Of a DNA stretch of 64,000 nucleotides, positions 20,032 through 30,026 are shown in pieces; positions within the stretch are counted from its first letter, which is position 1, and each line of letters begins with the position of its first letter. The stretch lies in the NCBI GenBank assembly GCA_021648845.1, contig JAKJHY010000008.1, positions 1 through 64,000 of the forward strand, in the 5' to 3' direction. Made by a program: the position numbers and the translations under genes. The notes below the pieces were generated by a model. That model did not search any database, was not told the DNA's origin, and saw nothing but the letters and a program-made list of their open reading frames with translations. Source of the DNA: Mycobacterium sp. MBM. Its GTDB lineage: Bacteria > Actinomycetota > Actinomycetes > Mycobacteriales > Mycobacteriaceae.

Positions 20032-20943
20032 ATGACCGAGTTGAACCACCTGCCGCCGACGGCGACCGCGGAACAGATCACCGCCTGCCTACGCCGGGAC
20101 GGCTATGTGATCATCGACAACCTGGTCGATCCGGACACCATGGATCGGATCAACCAGGAGCTCACGCCCTACGTGGAGAGCACCAAGTACGGCGGCGACA
20201 ACTTCCTCGGCCTGCGCACTCGGCGTACCGGTTCGTTGATCGCGCGTTCGCAGACGTCCCGGAGCCTCATCACCCACCCGGCCATCCTCGAGGTGGCCGG
20301 TGACTATCTCAGCCACGCCTCGACCTTCCAGTTGCACCTCACGCAGGTGATCTCGATCGGCCCAGGGTCACCGGCCCAGGCGATTCACCGCGACGAATTG
20401 GCTTGGGATTTCTTCCATTTCCCTGCCGATTACCAGGTGCAATGCAACACCCTGTGGGCCATGAGTGACTACACCGCCGAGATGGGCGCCACCCGGGTGG
20501 TGCCGGGCAGTCATCTGCTGGGGCCCGACGAGAAGTTCAGCCAGGAGGACTCACTGCCCGCTGAGATGGAGAAGGGTTCGGTGCTGCTGTACAACGGCAA
20601 GATCTATCACGGTGGCGGTGCCAACACCACTGAAGACAAGGTCCGTCAGGCACTCAACATCACCTACGCCGTCGGTTGGGTGCGCCAAGAAGAGAACCAG
20701 TACCTGTCCACCCCGATCGAGGTGGCCCGGACCCTCGACGATGACCTGCTGAAGTTGATGGGATACCAGTTGGGCTGCTTCGCCATCGGCTACGTCGGTG
20801 ATGTGTTGGACCCGCTGTCGGTGATCCGCACGGACGCCACCGGGTCACTGTCGATCGACAGCATGCAGGATGCCGCCGGGCGTACGGGATCGGCCAACAC
20901 CCTGATGAACCTGATCACCGACGCCTCGAGCGTCTCCGCATGA
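20032..20943 (+). CDS. phytanoyl-CoA dioxygenase (PhyH) family protein
   Basis: 303 residues of the Fe(II)/2-oxoglutarate oxygenase superfamily. The iron triad is visible as H119-R-D121 in AIHRDELAWD and H193 in IYHGGGAN; R205 in VRQALNITY is the likely 2-oxoglutarate ligand. It is preceded by GAGGAG and is the first gene of a three-gene operon with an amino-acid permease and a RidA-like protein. The natural substrate is unknown; the permease suggests an amino acid or amine that is hydroxylated. Confidence 0.88.
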   Translation: MTELNHLPPTATAEQITACLRRDGYVIIDNLVDPDTMDRINQELTPYVESTKYGGDNFLGLRTRRTGSLIARSQTSRSLITHPAILEVAGDYLSHASTFQLHLTQVISIGPGSPAQAIHRDELAWDFFHFPADYQVQCNTLWAMSDYTAEMGATRVVPGSHLLGPDEKFSQEDSLPAEMEKGSVLLYNGKIYHGGGANTTEDKVRQALNITYAVGWVRQEENQYLSTPIEVARTLDDDLLKLMGYQLGCFAIGYVGDVLDPLSVIRTDATGSLSIDSMQDAAGRTGSANTLMNLITDASSVSA

Positions 20944-22454
20944 GCGCGCCGGATTCGTCTGGGCTGGCGCGCGACAGCGTCACCCTTCCGGAGGCGACCT
21001 TCGTGTCGATCGCCACCATGGCACCGGGTGTGGGAGCCGCATTTGCGGTCATCGGTGGCGCGGCGTTCGCCGGTGGTGCGCTCCCGGCGTCGGTGGTGTT
21101 TGCCATGCTCGGCTGCGTGTGCGTCGCCGTGGCTATCGGCCAACTGGCAAAGCGCATTACCTCGGCAGCGGGAATGTCGTCGTATCTGGCCGCGGCTTTC
21201 CACGGTGGCGCCGGATTCCTGTCCGGGTGGGGCACGCTGCTGGTGTACGCGGCGGCGCTGCCATACCTGGCACTTCTGGTCGGCAACATGGTCGGCGGCG
21301 CCGCCGATGGCGCGCTCGGTCTCGGTTACACCGGATGGTGGGTCCTCGGTGCACTGGGGTGCATAGGGCTGGCGCTGACGATGAACTATCTGGGGGCACA
21401 GTTCGGCACCCGGGCCGGGATGCTCCTCGGAGCGTTGGAAATCGTTGTGCTGCTGGTGCTATCGGTGTGGATGATTATCGCCGCCGGGGACCGCAACACG
21501 CTATCGGTGTTCTGGACCGACCACGCCACCGTCGACGGGTTCACCGGTGTCAGCGGCATCCTGGCCGGGGCCGTGTACGCGTTCCTGGCGTTCATCGGGT
21601 TCGACGCCGCCGCGCCGCTGGCCGAAGAGGCCAAAGACCCCAAGCGCACCATCAAGTGGGCGGTGATCGGATCCGTGGTCCTGGTGGGAAGCTTCTTCGT
21701 CGTCACCACTTACGCCTCGGCGGTCTACTTCGGCCCCGGCGAGTACGCCGGCTTTCTCGCCTACGGTGACGGTGACCCGTGGATGGAGATCACCCGGACT
21801 TTCTGGGGTGTGGGGTGGATCGTCCTACTCGTCACCCTGCTGAGTTCGGGGCTGGCGTCGGCCAACGGCGCGGGCATGGCTGCCACCAGAGTGGCGTGGG
21901 CGCTGGGGCGTGCCGGCACCCTGCCGAAATCCCTCACCCGCCTGCACCCTCGGTTTCGTTCGCCGGTGGTAGCCATCGCCGTAACCTTCACCGTGGCCAC
22001 CTCCGTCACGCTCGCCGTGGGTCTGTCCTACGGCCCGGTGACCGGCTTCATGGTGACCGGCACCGTGCTGACAGTCGGCGTGCTGCCGATATACATGGCC
22101 GTGTGCGTGGCCTGTCCGGTGTACTACCTGCGCTACCGGCGTACCGAGTTCCGTGTGCTGACCCACCTGATCGTGCCGCTGGTGGGCTTGGCTTTCCTGT
22201 TTCCGACATTCTGTGCCGGCGCGGGTATCACAGCCTTCAGTTTCGTTGCGCCGCTGTCTTATCCGCTCGACATGGCGGGATACTTCGTGGCGTTGTGGTG
22301 GTGCATCGGCATCGTCGTGCTGGCGGTCATCGCGGTGCGTCATCCCGAACGGCTGGCCGCCGACCGTATCCTTGCTGCGCCCTCACTGGACGACGAGCTC
22401 GCGGCCCTGCCCCAAACCTCCATCTCCGATGACAAGAAGGAACTTGCGCTGTGA
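20940..22454 (+). CDS. APC-superfamily amino-acid/amine permease
   Basis: 504 residues with about twelve membrane segments and the APC-family sequence EAKDPKRTIKWAVIGS after TM6 as well as FIGFDAAAPLAEE. The hydrophilic C-terminus carries no extra domain. The start overlaps the dioxygenase stop (ATGA) and the stop overlaps the next start, so it is translated as part of the operon. Probably imports the compound processed by the dioxygenase. Confidence 0.92.
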   Translation: MSAPDSSGLARDSVTLPEATFVSIATMAPGVGAAFAVIGGAAFAGGALPASVVFAMLGCVCVAVAIGQLAKRITSAAGMSSYLAAAFHGGAGFLSGWGTLLVYAAALPYLALLVGNMVGGAADGALGLGYTGWWVLGALGCIGLALTMNYLGAQFGTRAGMLLGALEIVVLLVLSVWMIIAAGDRNTLSVFWTDHATVDGFTGVSGILAGAVYAFLAFIGFDAAAPLAEEAKDPKRTIKWAVIGSVVLVGSFFVVTTYASAVYFGPGEYAGFLAYGDGDPWMEITRTFWGVGWIVLLVTLLSSGLASANGAGMAATRVAWALGRAGTLPKSLTRLHPRFRSPVVAIAVTFTVATSVTLAVGLSYGPVTGFMVTGTVLTVGVLPIYMAVCVACPVYYLRYRRTEFRVLTHLIVPLVGLAFLFPTFCAGAGITAFSFVAPLSYPLDMAGYFVALWWCIGIVVLAVIAVRHPERLAADRILAAPSLDDELAALPQTSISDDKKELAL

Positions 22455-22891
22455 CAACAGATTCCAGCGGCGACCACATCCAACGTGGCGTCCCTGACAT
22501 CGGATATCTCGATCCGGGCGTGTTCGACGACCTCGGTATCGTGCAGACCGCGGTGGTGCGTGACACCGTGTACGTCTCGGGCATTGCCCCGCTGACCGGC
22601 GGTGCGCAGGGGATGGACATCGTGGGTGTGACGTTCGCCGAGCAGCTCGCCTACACCCTCGATGTGCTCGACCGGTCCCTGCAGTCCGTCGGTGCCGGCC
22701 GGTGCGATCTGGTCGCGTGGACGATCTACACCACAGATATGCAGGCGCTGGCGGACAGCGCCGCGGCGCTCAAACAGTGGGTCGGCGCGCACCCGCCGAC
22801 GAGCACCTGGGTGACGGTGGCGGGACTGATCCATCCGGCGCAGCTGCTGGAGCTGACGGCCATCGCGGTGCGCAGCCCGGTTCATAGCTGA
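22451..22891 (+). CDS. RidA/YjgF-family protein lacking the catalytic arginine
   Basis: 146 residues from GTG 22451, overlapping the permease stop. The YjgF fold is recognisable (VVRDTVYVSGIAPLTGG, FAEQLAYTLDVLDRSLQSVGAG, and the C-terminal TSTWVTVAGLIHPAQLLELTAIA). In true RidA imine deaminases the last segment begins with an arginine (xxRSTVxV) that binds the carboxylate; here that position is Thr (PPTSTW). It is therefore a divergent Rid subgroup member and may act on a different, perhaps uncharged, imine or enamine. Confidence 0.85.
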   Translation: MTTDSSGDHIQRGVPDIGYLDPGVFDDLGIVQTAVVRDTVYVSGIAPLTGGAQGMDIVGVTFAEQLAYTLDVLDRSLQSVGAGRCDLVAWTIYTTDMQALADSAAALKQWVGAHPPTSTWVTVAGLIHPAQLLELTAIAVRSPVHS

Positions 22892-22943
22892 TTCACATGC
22901 TCTAACCAGCCGGCGCATTGCCGCGCATCGGCATGATGACTGC

Positions 22944-23396
22944 ATGAGCGAAGAAGCCGACACCACCACCACGACACCGGTGGCCACTGCCCCGCCGTCC
23001 GCGTCGCCACCCCCACCTCCCGCGCCACCGTCCCCGTCGGTCGTGGTGCCCCCGACCGAGCCGTCCCGTCCCAGCCGGGTCACCCAGGTCGCGGCCTGGA
23101 TGGGCATCGTCGCCGGGGTCACCTTCGTCGTCGCCGTGGTGTTCTTCTCCGGTTTCATCCTTGGCAAGAACACCGCAGGTGGCGGCCACCACCACCGCGG
23201 CGGGCCGGACCGCGAGATCGGCATGTTCCACCGGGGCGGGCCGCCGATGGGGCCGCCGCACATCTTCTTCCCGGGCGGACCGGGCGGACCGGGCGGCCCG
23301 GGCGGCCCGGGCGGGCCCGGCTTCGGGCCGGGCGCCCAAGGCGGAGCGCAGGGTCCGGGTCCGGGCAATCCGCCGGCCACGCCGGCGCGTCCCTGA
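22944..23396 (+). CDS. proline/glycine-rich single-pass membrane protein (Rv3706c-like)
   Basis: 150 residues: a Thr/Ala/Pro-rich N-terminal arm (~1-42), one membrane helix (~48-72, AAWMGIVAGVTFVVAVVFFSGFILG), a His/Gly stretch and a tail of GGP repeats (~108-150). No enzymatic motif. By position and composition it corresponds to the proline-rich protein Rv3706c. Function unknown; the exposed low-complexity tails suggest an envelope or scaffolding role. Confidence 0.72.
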   Translation: MSEEADTTTTTPVATAPPSASPPPPPAPPSPSVVVPPTEPSRPSRVTQVAAWMGIVAGVTFVVAVVFFSGFILGKNTAGGGHHHRGGPDREIGMFHRGGPPMGPPHIFFPGGPGGPGGPGGPGGPGFGPGAQGGAQGPGPGNPPATPARP

Positions 23397-23479
23397 ACTT
23401 AAGAGGACACTCGCGGGCGCGTTAGGAAACATCGGTAACTCTTGGCACTCTGACCCCATTCGTGAGAGTGTCGCTAACC

Positions 23480-24010
23480 ATGACACGCCGACCGCTGCGC
23501 ATTGCCGCACTTGTCGCCGTCCTCGTGGTAATGGCAGGCCTCTCCGGCTGCGGGCTGCGCACGGCCGAATCCGATGTCGCCGCCGCCACCGTGTTCGCGG
23601 TCGGCGACTGTGTCGAGATCGCGTCCGGCGGTGCCCCGGCGCCGAACCCGGCCCGCGCCAGCGAGGTGTCCTGCACGCAGGACCCGAGCTATACCGTCGG
23701 CGCCACCACCGACGCCGCCGGCGAGTGCCCCACCAGTGAGTACCAGCACCTGCCGACCGATTACGCCGAACCCTCGACGGCCCGATTGTGTTTGGTGCCC
23801 AATCTGGTCGCCAACCAGTGCTATCTGATGCAGATGCCGATCGGCCTGGTCGAGAAGGCCTCCTGCAACCGCCGCGACGGCGGGGTGTTGGTGCAGGTCA
23901 CCCAGCGTCTGGACGTGCGTGACCAGGCCGCATGCCCGGCCGTCGCCGGCTCCTACGCGTGGCCCTACCCGGCTCCGGCTCGGACCTATTGCACGCAGAC
24001 GCTTTTCTAG
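23480..24010 (+). CDS. putative lipoprotein
   Basis: 176 residues from ATG 23480, giving a lipoprotein signal peptide with hydrophobic core IAALVAVLVVMAG and lipobox LSGC. A GTG 18 bases upstream is an alternative start. The mature part has several cysteines (GDCVEIA, VSCTQDPSY, GECPTSEY, LCLVP, QCYLM, SCNRRDGG, ACPAV, YCTQTLF) that probably form disulfides outside the membrane. I do not recognise a named domain. It precedes another exported protein and the egt operon. Confidence 0.72.
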   Translation: MTRRPLRIAALVAVLVVMAGLSGCGLRTAESDVAAATVFAVGDCVEIASGGAPAPNPARASEVSCTQDPSYTVGATTDAAGECPTSEYQHLPTDYAEPSTARLCLVPNLVANQCYLMQMPIGLVEKASCNRRDGGVLVQVTQRLDVRDQAACPAVAGSYAWPYPAPARTYCTQTLF

Positions 24011-24028
24011 GTTTGGCATGATCGAGGG

Positions 24029-24682
24029 ATGCGGCTGATTGCACTGACGGCCGGAATGGCCGTGGCTCTGGTCTGGGCTGGATCCCTGACCGCCGCGCCG
24101 GCCGCGGCCCGACCGTCTGACCCCGGTGTGGTGAACTACGCGGTGCTGCCCAAGGGCTCGGTCAGCAATATCATCGGGGCACCATTGAGCTGGGAAGCCG
24201 AGTTCGCCAATCCCGTCCAGGCTTTCTACGTCGACAATCCGGCCTGCAACAACTGGGCAGATATCGGTCTGCCGGATGTGTACGCCGATCCCGACCTGGC
24301 CTCCTTCAATGCGGCGCTGGCGCAGACCTCCGCCACCGATGCCACCCGCCTGGTCAAACAGGCCGTGGGTGTCTTCGCCACCAACGATGCGGCCACCCGC
24401 GCCTTCCACCGGGTGACCGACCGGACCACCGGCTGCGCGGGGCAGACCACCACGATGCATCTGGAGAACCTCGTCAACCAGGTGTGGACGTTCTCCGGCG
24501 GCGCAGTCACCGCGACCGACGCGGTCTGGGTGAAACAAGAGGCGGGAACCGACCGCCGGTGTTTCACGCAGACCCGATTGCGGGAAAACGTTCTGCTGCA
24601 GGCGAAAGTCTGCCAACCCGGCAACGGGGGCCCCGCAGTCAACGTGCTGGCCGGGGCCATGCAGAACACGCTCGGGCAATGA
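24029..24682 (+). CDS. secreted PknH-like sensor-domain protein (Rv3705c-like)
   Basis: 217 residues with a signal peptide (MAVALVWAGSLTAAPAAARP). The mature region has the pattern of the extracellular sensor domain of PknH: NNWADIGLPDVYAD, a CAGQTTT cysteine segment and a final CFTQTRLRENVLLQAKVCQP with two cysteines, here without the kinase. Such free-standing domains are numerous in mycobacteria and may bind small ligands at the cell surface. The gene sits just upstream of egtA, as Rv3705c does. Confidence 0.8.
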   Translation: MRLIALTAGMAVALVWAGSLTAAPAAARPSDPGVVNYAVLPKGSVSNIIGAPLSWEAEFANPVQAFYVDNPACNNWADIGLPDVYADPDLASFNAALAQTSATDATRLVKQAVGVFATNDAATRAFHRVTDRTTGCAGQTTTMHLENLVNQVWTFSGGAVTATDAVWVKQEAGTDRRCFTQTRLRENVLLQAKVCQPGNGGPAVNVLAGAMQNTLGQ

Positions 24683-24775
24683 CGGCCAAAAAACCCTCGG
24701 GAATATGTCAGACCCGTCTGGAAGATTGAACAGCAGAAGCTCGTAGCGTCCGGATCCGGGGGAGGAGTGGTTCGC

Positions 24776-26026
24776 ATGACCACCGCTGCCGCGCGGGATA
24801 TGGAATGCGCGTCCGGGCTGTTGGCTGCCGCCCTCGCGGAGAACTGTCTGCGTGACGGACCGGTCGGCAAGGTCGGCCTGGAGATCGAGGCGCTCTGCTT
24901 CGACGCCACCGACCCCCGGCGCCGACCGGGCTGGGACGAACTCAGCGGTGTCATCGCGACGGCACCGACGCTGCCCGGGGGCAGCGTCATCACCGTCGAA
25001 CCCGGCGGCGCCATCGAGCTGTCCGGTCCGCCGGCCGACGGCGTCGCCGACGCGATCACCGATATGGCCGCCGATCGCGCGGCGCTGCGGCAGCATTTCG
25101 CGGAGCACGGGCTGGCCCTGGTGTTGCTGGGCGCCGATCCGCTGCGGCCGCCGCTGCGCGTCAATCCCGGAGCGCGCTACCGGGCGATGGAGAGCTACTT
25201 CGCTGCGACGGGCACCGCCGCGGCCGGCGCGGCCATGATGAGCTCGACCGCCTCGGTCCAGATCAACATCGAGGCCGGTCCGCGTGCAGGCTGGGCCGAC
25301 CGGGTGCGGTTGGCGCACGCGCTCGGCCCGACGATGATTGCGGTGACCGCCAACTCGCCCCTGTTGGGCGGGCACTTCACCGGGTGGCGCAGCTCCCGGC
25401 AGCGAGTGTGGGGTCAACTGGACTCGGCGCGGTGTGGGCCCATTCTGTGCGACAACGGCGACGACCCGGCCGCGGACTGGGCGCACTACGCGCTGCGCGC
25501 CCCGGTGATGCTGGTCCACACGCCGGAGGCGGTGCCGATGACCGAATTCGTGTCCTACGCCGACTGGGCGGACGGCCGGGTGGTGCTGGACGGCCGGGTG
25601 CCCGATGAAGCCGATCTGGAATACCACCTGACCACGCTCTTCCCGCCGGTGCGCCCGCGCCGTTGGCTGGAGATCCGCTACCTGGACAGTGTGCCCGATC
25701 AGCTCTGGCCGGCCGTGGTGTTCACCCTGGTCACCCTGCTGGACAACCCGGCGGCCGCCGCGATCGCCGCCGATGCCACCGCCCCGGTCCGCGGTGAATG
25801 GGATATCGCGGCGCGCGCCGGGCTGGCGGACCCGCGCCTGCAGGCGTCGGCGGCGGCATGCGTGGCCGCTGCCGCCGAGCACGCCCCCGACGACCTTGCC
25901 GACGCGATGGCCCGGCTGCTCGCCGGTGTCGAGGCCGGCCGGTGCCCGGGTGACGACTTCTCGGATCGTGTTGTGGAACATGGGATACCGACCGCACTGA
26001 CCCAACTTGCGAGGAGTGACGCGTGA
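24776..26026 (+). CDS. egtA: glutamate-cysteine ligase EgtA (ergothioneine biosynthesis)
   Basis: 416 residues from ATG 24776, nine bases after GGAGGA; a GTG at 24767 is an unlikely alternative because it touches that site. It makes gamma-glutamylcysteine for the EgtB reaction. GCS2-family motifs: [34 protein letters not shown] and [12 protein letters not shown]. First gene of the tightly coupled egtABCDE operon, with the stop overlapping the egtB start. Confidence 0.95.
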   Translation: MTTAAARDMECASGLLAAALAENCLRDGPVGKVGLEIEALCFDATDPRRRPGWDELSGVIATAPTLPGGSVITVEPGGAIELSGPPADGVADAITDMAADRAALRQHFAEHGLALVLLGADPLRPPLRVNPGARYRAMESYFAATGTAAAGAAMMSSTASVQINIEAGPRAGWADRVRLAHALGPTMIAVTANSPLLGGHFTGWRSSRQRVWGQLDSARCGPILCDNGDDPAADWAHYALRAPVMLVHTPEAVPMTEFVSYADWADGRVVLDGRVPDEADLEYHLTTLFPPVRPRRWLEIRYLDSVPDQLWPAVVFTLVTLLDNPAAAAIAADATAPVRGEWDIAARAGLADPRLQASAAACVAAAAEHAPDDLADAMARLLAGVEAGRCPGDDFSDRVVEHGIPTALTQLARSDA

Positions 26027-27312
26027 CCTCAGCGCAAGCGCTGGCCACCGAGATGACGCGTGCCCGGGAGCGCACACTGGCCCTCGTCGACTTCGACGAT
26101 GCCGAGTTGCATCGGCAGTACGACCCGCTGATGAGCCCGCTGGTGTGGGATCTCGCCCATATCGGACAGCAGGAGGAGTTCTGGCTACTGCGCGACGGTG
26201 ACCCCGAGACCCCCGGCATGCTGACACCGGAGATCGACTCGCTCTACGACGCTTTCGTGCACAGCCGAGCCAGCCGCGTCGACCTGCCGCTGCTCCCACC
26301 CGCCGATGCCCGGACCTACTGCCGCGCCGTCCGTGACCGCGCCCTCGACGCGCTGGAACGTGCCGACGGCGAGGACGCGCTGTTCCGCTTCGGGATGGTG
26401 ATCTCGCATGAGAACCAGCATGACGAGACCATGCTGCAGGCGCTCAACCTGCGGGTCGGCCCGCCGCTGTTGAGCGCGACGGCGGTGCTTCCCGGCGGCC
26501 GTTCCGGTGTGGCGGGAACCTCGGTACTAGTGCCCGCCGGCCCGTTCACGTTGGGCGTCGATGCCGCCGGGGAACCCTACTCACTGGACAACGAACGCCC
26601 CGGTCATACCGTCGAGGTGGACGCGTTCCGCATCGGACGCGTCCCGGTCACCAATGCCCAGTGGCGCGACTTCATCGACGACGGCGGCTACCGGACGCCG
26701 CACTGGTGGTCCGAACGCGGCTGGGCGCACCGCGAGCAGTCCGGCCTGACGGCACCGGCATTCTGGCACGACGACGGCAGCCGTACCCGCTTCGGCCACC
26801 GCGAGGCCATCCCCGATGACGAACCCGTGCAACACGTCACCTACTTCGAAGCCGAGGCGTTCGCGGCATGGTCGGGGGCGCGGCTGCCGACAGAGGTGGA
26901 GTGGGAGAAGGCGTGTGCGTGGGATCCGGTGGCGGGTGCCCGGCGGCGCTTCCCCTGGGGCGATGCGCCGCCCAGCGCCGAACGGGCCAACCTCAACGGC
27001 GACGCGCTGCGTCCCGCGCCGGTGGGCGCCTACCCGGCCAGCGCTTCGGCCTACGGTGCCGAACAGATGCTCGGCGATGTGTGGGAGTGGACGACATCGG
27101 CGCTGCGGCCGTGGCCGGGGTTCACCCCGATGGTCTACCGGCAGTACACGGTCCCCTTCTTCGAGGGCTCCACCACGACCGGTGACTACCGGGTGTTGCG
27201 CGGCGGGTCATGGGCGGTGGCCGCGGACATCCTGCGACCCAGCTTCCGTAACTGGGACCACCCGATCCGGCGGCAGATCTTCTCCGGTGTCCGCCTGGCC
27301 TGGGACGCCTGA
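26023..27312 (+). CDS. egtB: iron-dependent sulfoxide synthase EgtB
   Basis: 429 residues from GTG 26023. It joins gamma-glutamylcysteine to hercynine with oxygen. The three iron ligands are H46 (DLAHIGQ), H129 and H133 (HENQH); the 83- and 4-residue spacings match characterised mycobacterial EgtB. The C-terminal ~165-429 is a formylglycine-generating-enzyme-like fold ([27 protein letters not shown]). Confidence 0.96.
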   Translation: MTSAQALATEMTRARERTLALVDFDDAELHRQYDPLMSPLVWDLAHIGQQEEFWLLRDGDPETPGMLTPEIDSLYDAFVHSRASRVDLPLLPPADARTYCRAVRDRALDALERADGEDALFRFGMVISHENQHDETMLQALNLRVGPPLLSATAVLPGGRSGVAGTSVLVPAGPFTLGVDAAGEPYSLDNERPGHTVEVDAFRIGRVPVTNAQWRDFIDDGGYRTPHWWSERGWAHREQSGLTAPAFWHDDGSRTRFGHREAIPDDEPVQHVTYFEAEAFAAWSGARLPTEVEWEKACAWDPVAGARRRFPWGDAPPSAERANLNGDALRPAPVGAYPASASAYGAEQMLGDVWEWTTSALRPWPGFTPMVYRQYTVPFFEGSTTTGDYRVLRGGSWAVAADILRPSFRNWDHPIRRQIFSGVRLAWDA

Positions 27313-27998
27313 TGTGCCGCCATCTAGGCTGGCTCGGCGCGCCCGTCGCGGCGTCATCGCTGATCCTGGACCCGCCGAGCGGCCTTCTGGTGCAGTCATA
27401 TTCACCGCGCCGGCAGAAGCACGGCACCATCAACGCCGACGGCTGGGGTGTGGGCTTCTTCGACCACGGTGTCCGGCGCTGGCGCAGTGACAAACCACTA
27501 TGGGGTGACGCCTCGTTCGCCTCGGTGGCGCCCGCGTTGCGCAGCGGCTGCTTCGTCGCCGCGGTGCGCTCCGCGACCGTAGGCATGCCCGTCGAGGCGT
27601 CCGCGTCGGCCCCCTTCAGCGACGGCACCTGGCTGCTGTCGCACAACGGCATCGTCGACCGGGCAGTCCTGCCGGCCACCGCGGCGGCCGAATCCGCTGT
27701 CGACAGCGCCGTGCTGGCGGCGCACATCTTCGAGCGCGGACTGCATGCGCTGGGCGATACCGTGGCGCAGGTCGGCGCCCGGGATCCCGGCGCCCGGCTG
27801 AACATCTTGGCCGCCGATGGTGTCACCCTGCTGGCCACCACCTGGGGCGACACCCTGTTCTCGCTGCAGCGCGACGACGGCATCGTGCTGGCCAGCGAAC
27901 CCTACGACGATGACCCGTCCTGGCGTGACATCCCCGACCGCCACCTCGTCGAGGTGGCGGGCGGACAGCTCACGCTCACTTCATTGGAAGGAACGTAA
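27312..27998 (+). CDS. egtC: amidohydrolase EgtC
   Basis: 228 residues of the class II amidotransferase fold with the catalytic Cys2 (MCRHLGWLG) and substrate-site features [13 protein letters not shown] and LLSHNGIV. It removes the gamma-glutamyl group from the EgtB product. Start overlaps the egtB stop by one base, and its stop overlaps the egtD start in the same way. Confidence 0.95.
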   Translation: MCRHLGWLGAPVAASSLILDPPSGLLVQSYSPRRQKHGTINADGWGVGFFDHGVRRWRSDKPLWGDASFASVAPALRSGCFVAAVRSATVGMPVEASASAPFSDGTWLLSHNGIVDRAVLPATAAAESAVDSAVLAAHIFERGLHALGDTVAQVGARDPGARLNILAADGVTLLATTWGDTLFSLQRDDGIVLASEPYDDDPSWRDIPDRHLVEVAGGQLTLTSLEGT

Positions 27999-28948
27999 TG
28001 ACCACCGGCACGGCTTCGGATCTGTCCACGGCACTGCGCCGCGACGTCCGGCACGGTCTAGGGCAATCGCCGAAGACCTTGCCGCCCAAATGGTTCTACG
28101 ACGCCACCGGAAGCGACCTGTTCGACCAGATCACCCGGCTTCCGGAGTACTACCCGACCCGCACCGAGGCATCGATTCTGCGTGACAGGGCGGCCGATAT
28201 CGCAGTGGCCTCGGGCGCGGACACGCTCGTCGAGCTGGGCAGCGGTACCTCGGAGAAGACACGCCTGCTGCTCGATGCCCTGCGCGACAGCGGCGGGCTG
28301 AAGCGGTTCATCCCGTTCGACGTCGACCCCAGCGTGTTGGCCGGCGCCGCGGCGGCGCTGCGCACCGAGTATCCCGGTCTCGAGATCGAGGTCGTCTGCG
28401 GGGATTTCGAACACGACCTTGGCACGGTGCCGAAGACGGGTCGGCGGATGGTGGCCTTCCTCGGATCGACCATCGGCAACCTGACCCCGGGGCCGCGCGC
28501 GGATTTTCTGGCCTCAGTCGCCGACACGATGCAGACCGGTGATTCCTTGCTGTTGGGCACCGACCTGGTCAAGGATGTCGGCCGACTGGTACGCGCCTAT
28601 GACGACAGCGCCGGCGTGACCGCCGCGTTCAACCGCAACGTGCTGGCCGTGGTGAACCGCGAGCTCGGCGCCGATTTCCAGCTGGATGCCTTCGACCATG
28701 TGGCGCAGTGGAATCCGGACGAGGAACGCATCGAGATGTGGCTGCGGTCACGCACCGACCAACAGGTCCGGATCGCGCAGCTCGATCTCACCGTCGACTT
28801 CGCGGCCGGCGAGCAGATGTTGACCGAGGTGTCCTGCAAGTTCCGCCCCGAAGGGGTCGAGGCAGAACTGGCCGCCGCCGGACTGCGCCGCACCCACTGG
28901 TGGACCGATGACGCAGGCGATTTCGGCCTGTCGCTCGCGGTGAAGTGA
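27998..28948 (+). CDS. egtD: histidine N-alpha-methyltransferase EgtD
   Basis: 316 residues; trimethylates histidine to hercynine with SAM. The SAM-binding motif is [16 protein letters not shown], followed by [12 protein letters not shown], and [17 protein letters not shown] is characteristic of this family. N-terminal [19 protein letters not shown] supplies part of the histidine pocket. Coupled to egtC and egtE by overlapping codons. Confidence 0.96.
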   Translation: MTTGTASDLSTALRRDVRHGLGQSPKTLPPKWFYDATGSDLFDQITRLPEYYPTRTEASILRDRAADIAVASGADTLVELGSGTSEKTRLLLDALRDSGGLKRFIPFDVDPSVLAGAAAALRTEYPGLEIEVVCGDFEHDLGTVPKTGRRMVAFLGSTIGNLTPGPRADFLASVADTMQTGDSLLLGTDLVKDVGRLVRAYDDSAGVTAAFNRNVLAVVNRELGADFQLDAFDHVAQWNPDEERIEMWLRSRTDQQVRIAQLDLTVDFAAGEQMLTEVSCKFRPEGVEAELAAAGLRRTHWWTDDAGDFGLSLAVK

Positions 28949-30024
28949 CCCTCGCCGACGCGTGGCGAACGGCCAGGGTGCCGGTGGCGGGAATCCACCT
29001 GGACAGCGCGGCCTGCTCGCGGCAAAGCAACGCGGTGATCGACGCGGCGGCAGTGCATGCCCGGCACGAGGCCGAAATGGGTGGTTATGTGGCTGCGGAG
29101 GCCGCCGCCCCGGCGCTCGATGCCGGCCGGGCGGCCGTGCGGGCACTGACCGGCATGCCCGAGGCCGAAGTCATCTTCACCACCGGAAGCAATCACGCCC
29201 TGGACCTGCTGCTGAGTAGCTGGACCGGGCCCCGCACCGTGGCATGCCTGCCCGGTGAATACGGCCCGAACCTGGTCATCATGGCGGCCAACGGTTTTGA
29301 CGTGCGGTGGTTACCCGTCGATGCGCAGGGCCGGCTGCTCGTCGAGGAGGCCGCCGCCACGCTGAAAGCGGACCCGCCCGCCCTGGTGCATCTGACGGCG
29401 CTGGGCAGCCATCGTGGGGTGATGCAGCCGCTGGCCGAGCTCGCACCGGTGTGCCGGTCGCTCGGATTGCTGCTGGCGGTGGACGCGGCGCAGGCCCTCG
29501 GGCACGTGGACTGTGCAGTGGGCGCCGACGTGCTCTATTCGTCCTCGCGTAAATGGATGGCCGGTCCGCGCGGCGTCGGCGTACTGGCGGTGCACCCCGA
29601 GTTGTTCGGCCGGTTGGTGCCGCGGTGGGCGCCGCTGGAGCTCCATGAAGCGAATATTGCTGCTCGCCTGGGCTTTTCGCTGGCGCTCGGCGAGCATCTG
29701 GCGGCCGGGCCGCAACTGGTGCGGGCCAGGCTGGCCGAGGTCGGCCGGTTGACCCGCACGGTGCTCACCGAGGTTCCCGGGTGGCACGTGGTCGAACCGG
29801 TCGACGAGCCCACCGCCATCACCACCCTGCGCCCCACCGCCGGCGCGTCACCGGCATCGGTGCGCGCCACGCTGATCACCGATCATCGGATCGTCACCAC
29901 CGCCTGTGAGGTGGTACGCGCCCCCAACGAGATGGACACCGCGGTGCTGCGGGTGTCCCCACACGTCGACGTGACGGCCGAGGATCTCCAGCGGTTTGCC
30001 GAGGTGCTGGCCGAGGTCAGCTGA
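28945..30024 (+). CDS. egtE: PLP-dependent C-S lyase EgtE
   Basis: 359 residues from GTG 28945, a class V aminotransferase fold that cleaves hercynylcysteine sulfoxide to ergothioneine. The PLP lysine is K203 in [24 protein letters not shown] and [15 protein letters not shown] are further cofactor-site motifs. Last gene of the operon; its stop lies only two bases from the stop of the convergent HxlR-type gene, leaving no room for a separate terminator. Confidence 0.94.
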   Translation: MTLADAWRTARVPVAGIHLDSAACSRQSNAVIDAAAVHARHEAEMGGYVAAEAAAPALDAGRAAVRALTGMPEAEVIFTTGSNHALDLLLSSWTGPRTVACLPGEYGPNLVIMAANGFDVRWLPVDAQGRLLVEEAAATLKADPPALVHLTALGSHRGVMQPLAELAPVCRSLGLLLAVDAAQALGHVDCAVGADVLYSSSRKWMAGPRGVGVLAVHPELFGRLVPRWAPLELHEANIAARLGFSLALGEHLAAGPQLVRARLAEVGRLTRTVLTEVPGWHVVEPVDEPTAITTLRPTAGASPASVRATLITDHRIVTTACEVVRAPNEMDTAVLRVSPHVDVTAEDLQRFAEVLAEVS

Positions 30025-30026
30025 GG

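Noticed and set aside
23474..26299. A very long open frame on the minus strand (over 900 codons)
   Set aside because: It is antisense to the lipoprotein, PknH-like and egtA genes, has Arg/Gly/His-rich composition and no motif; a shadow caused by high GC.
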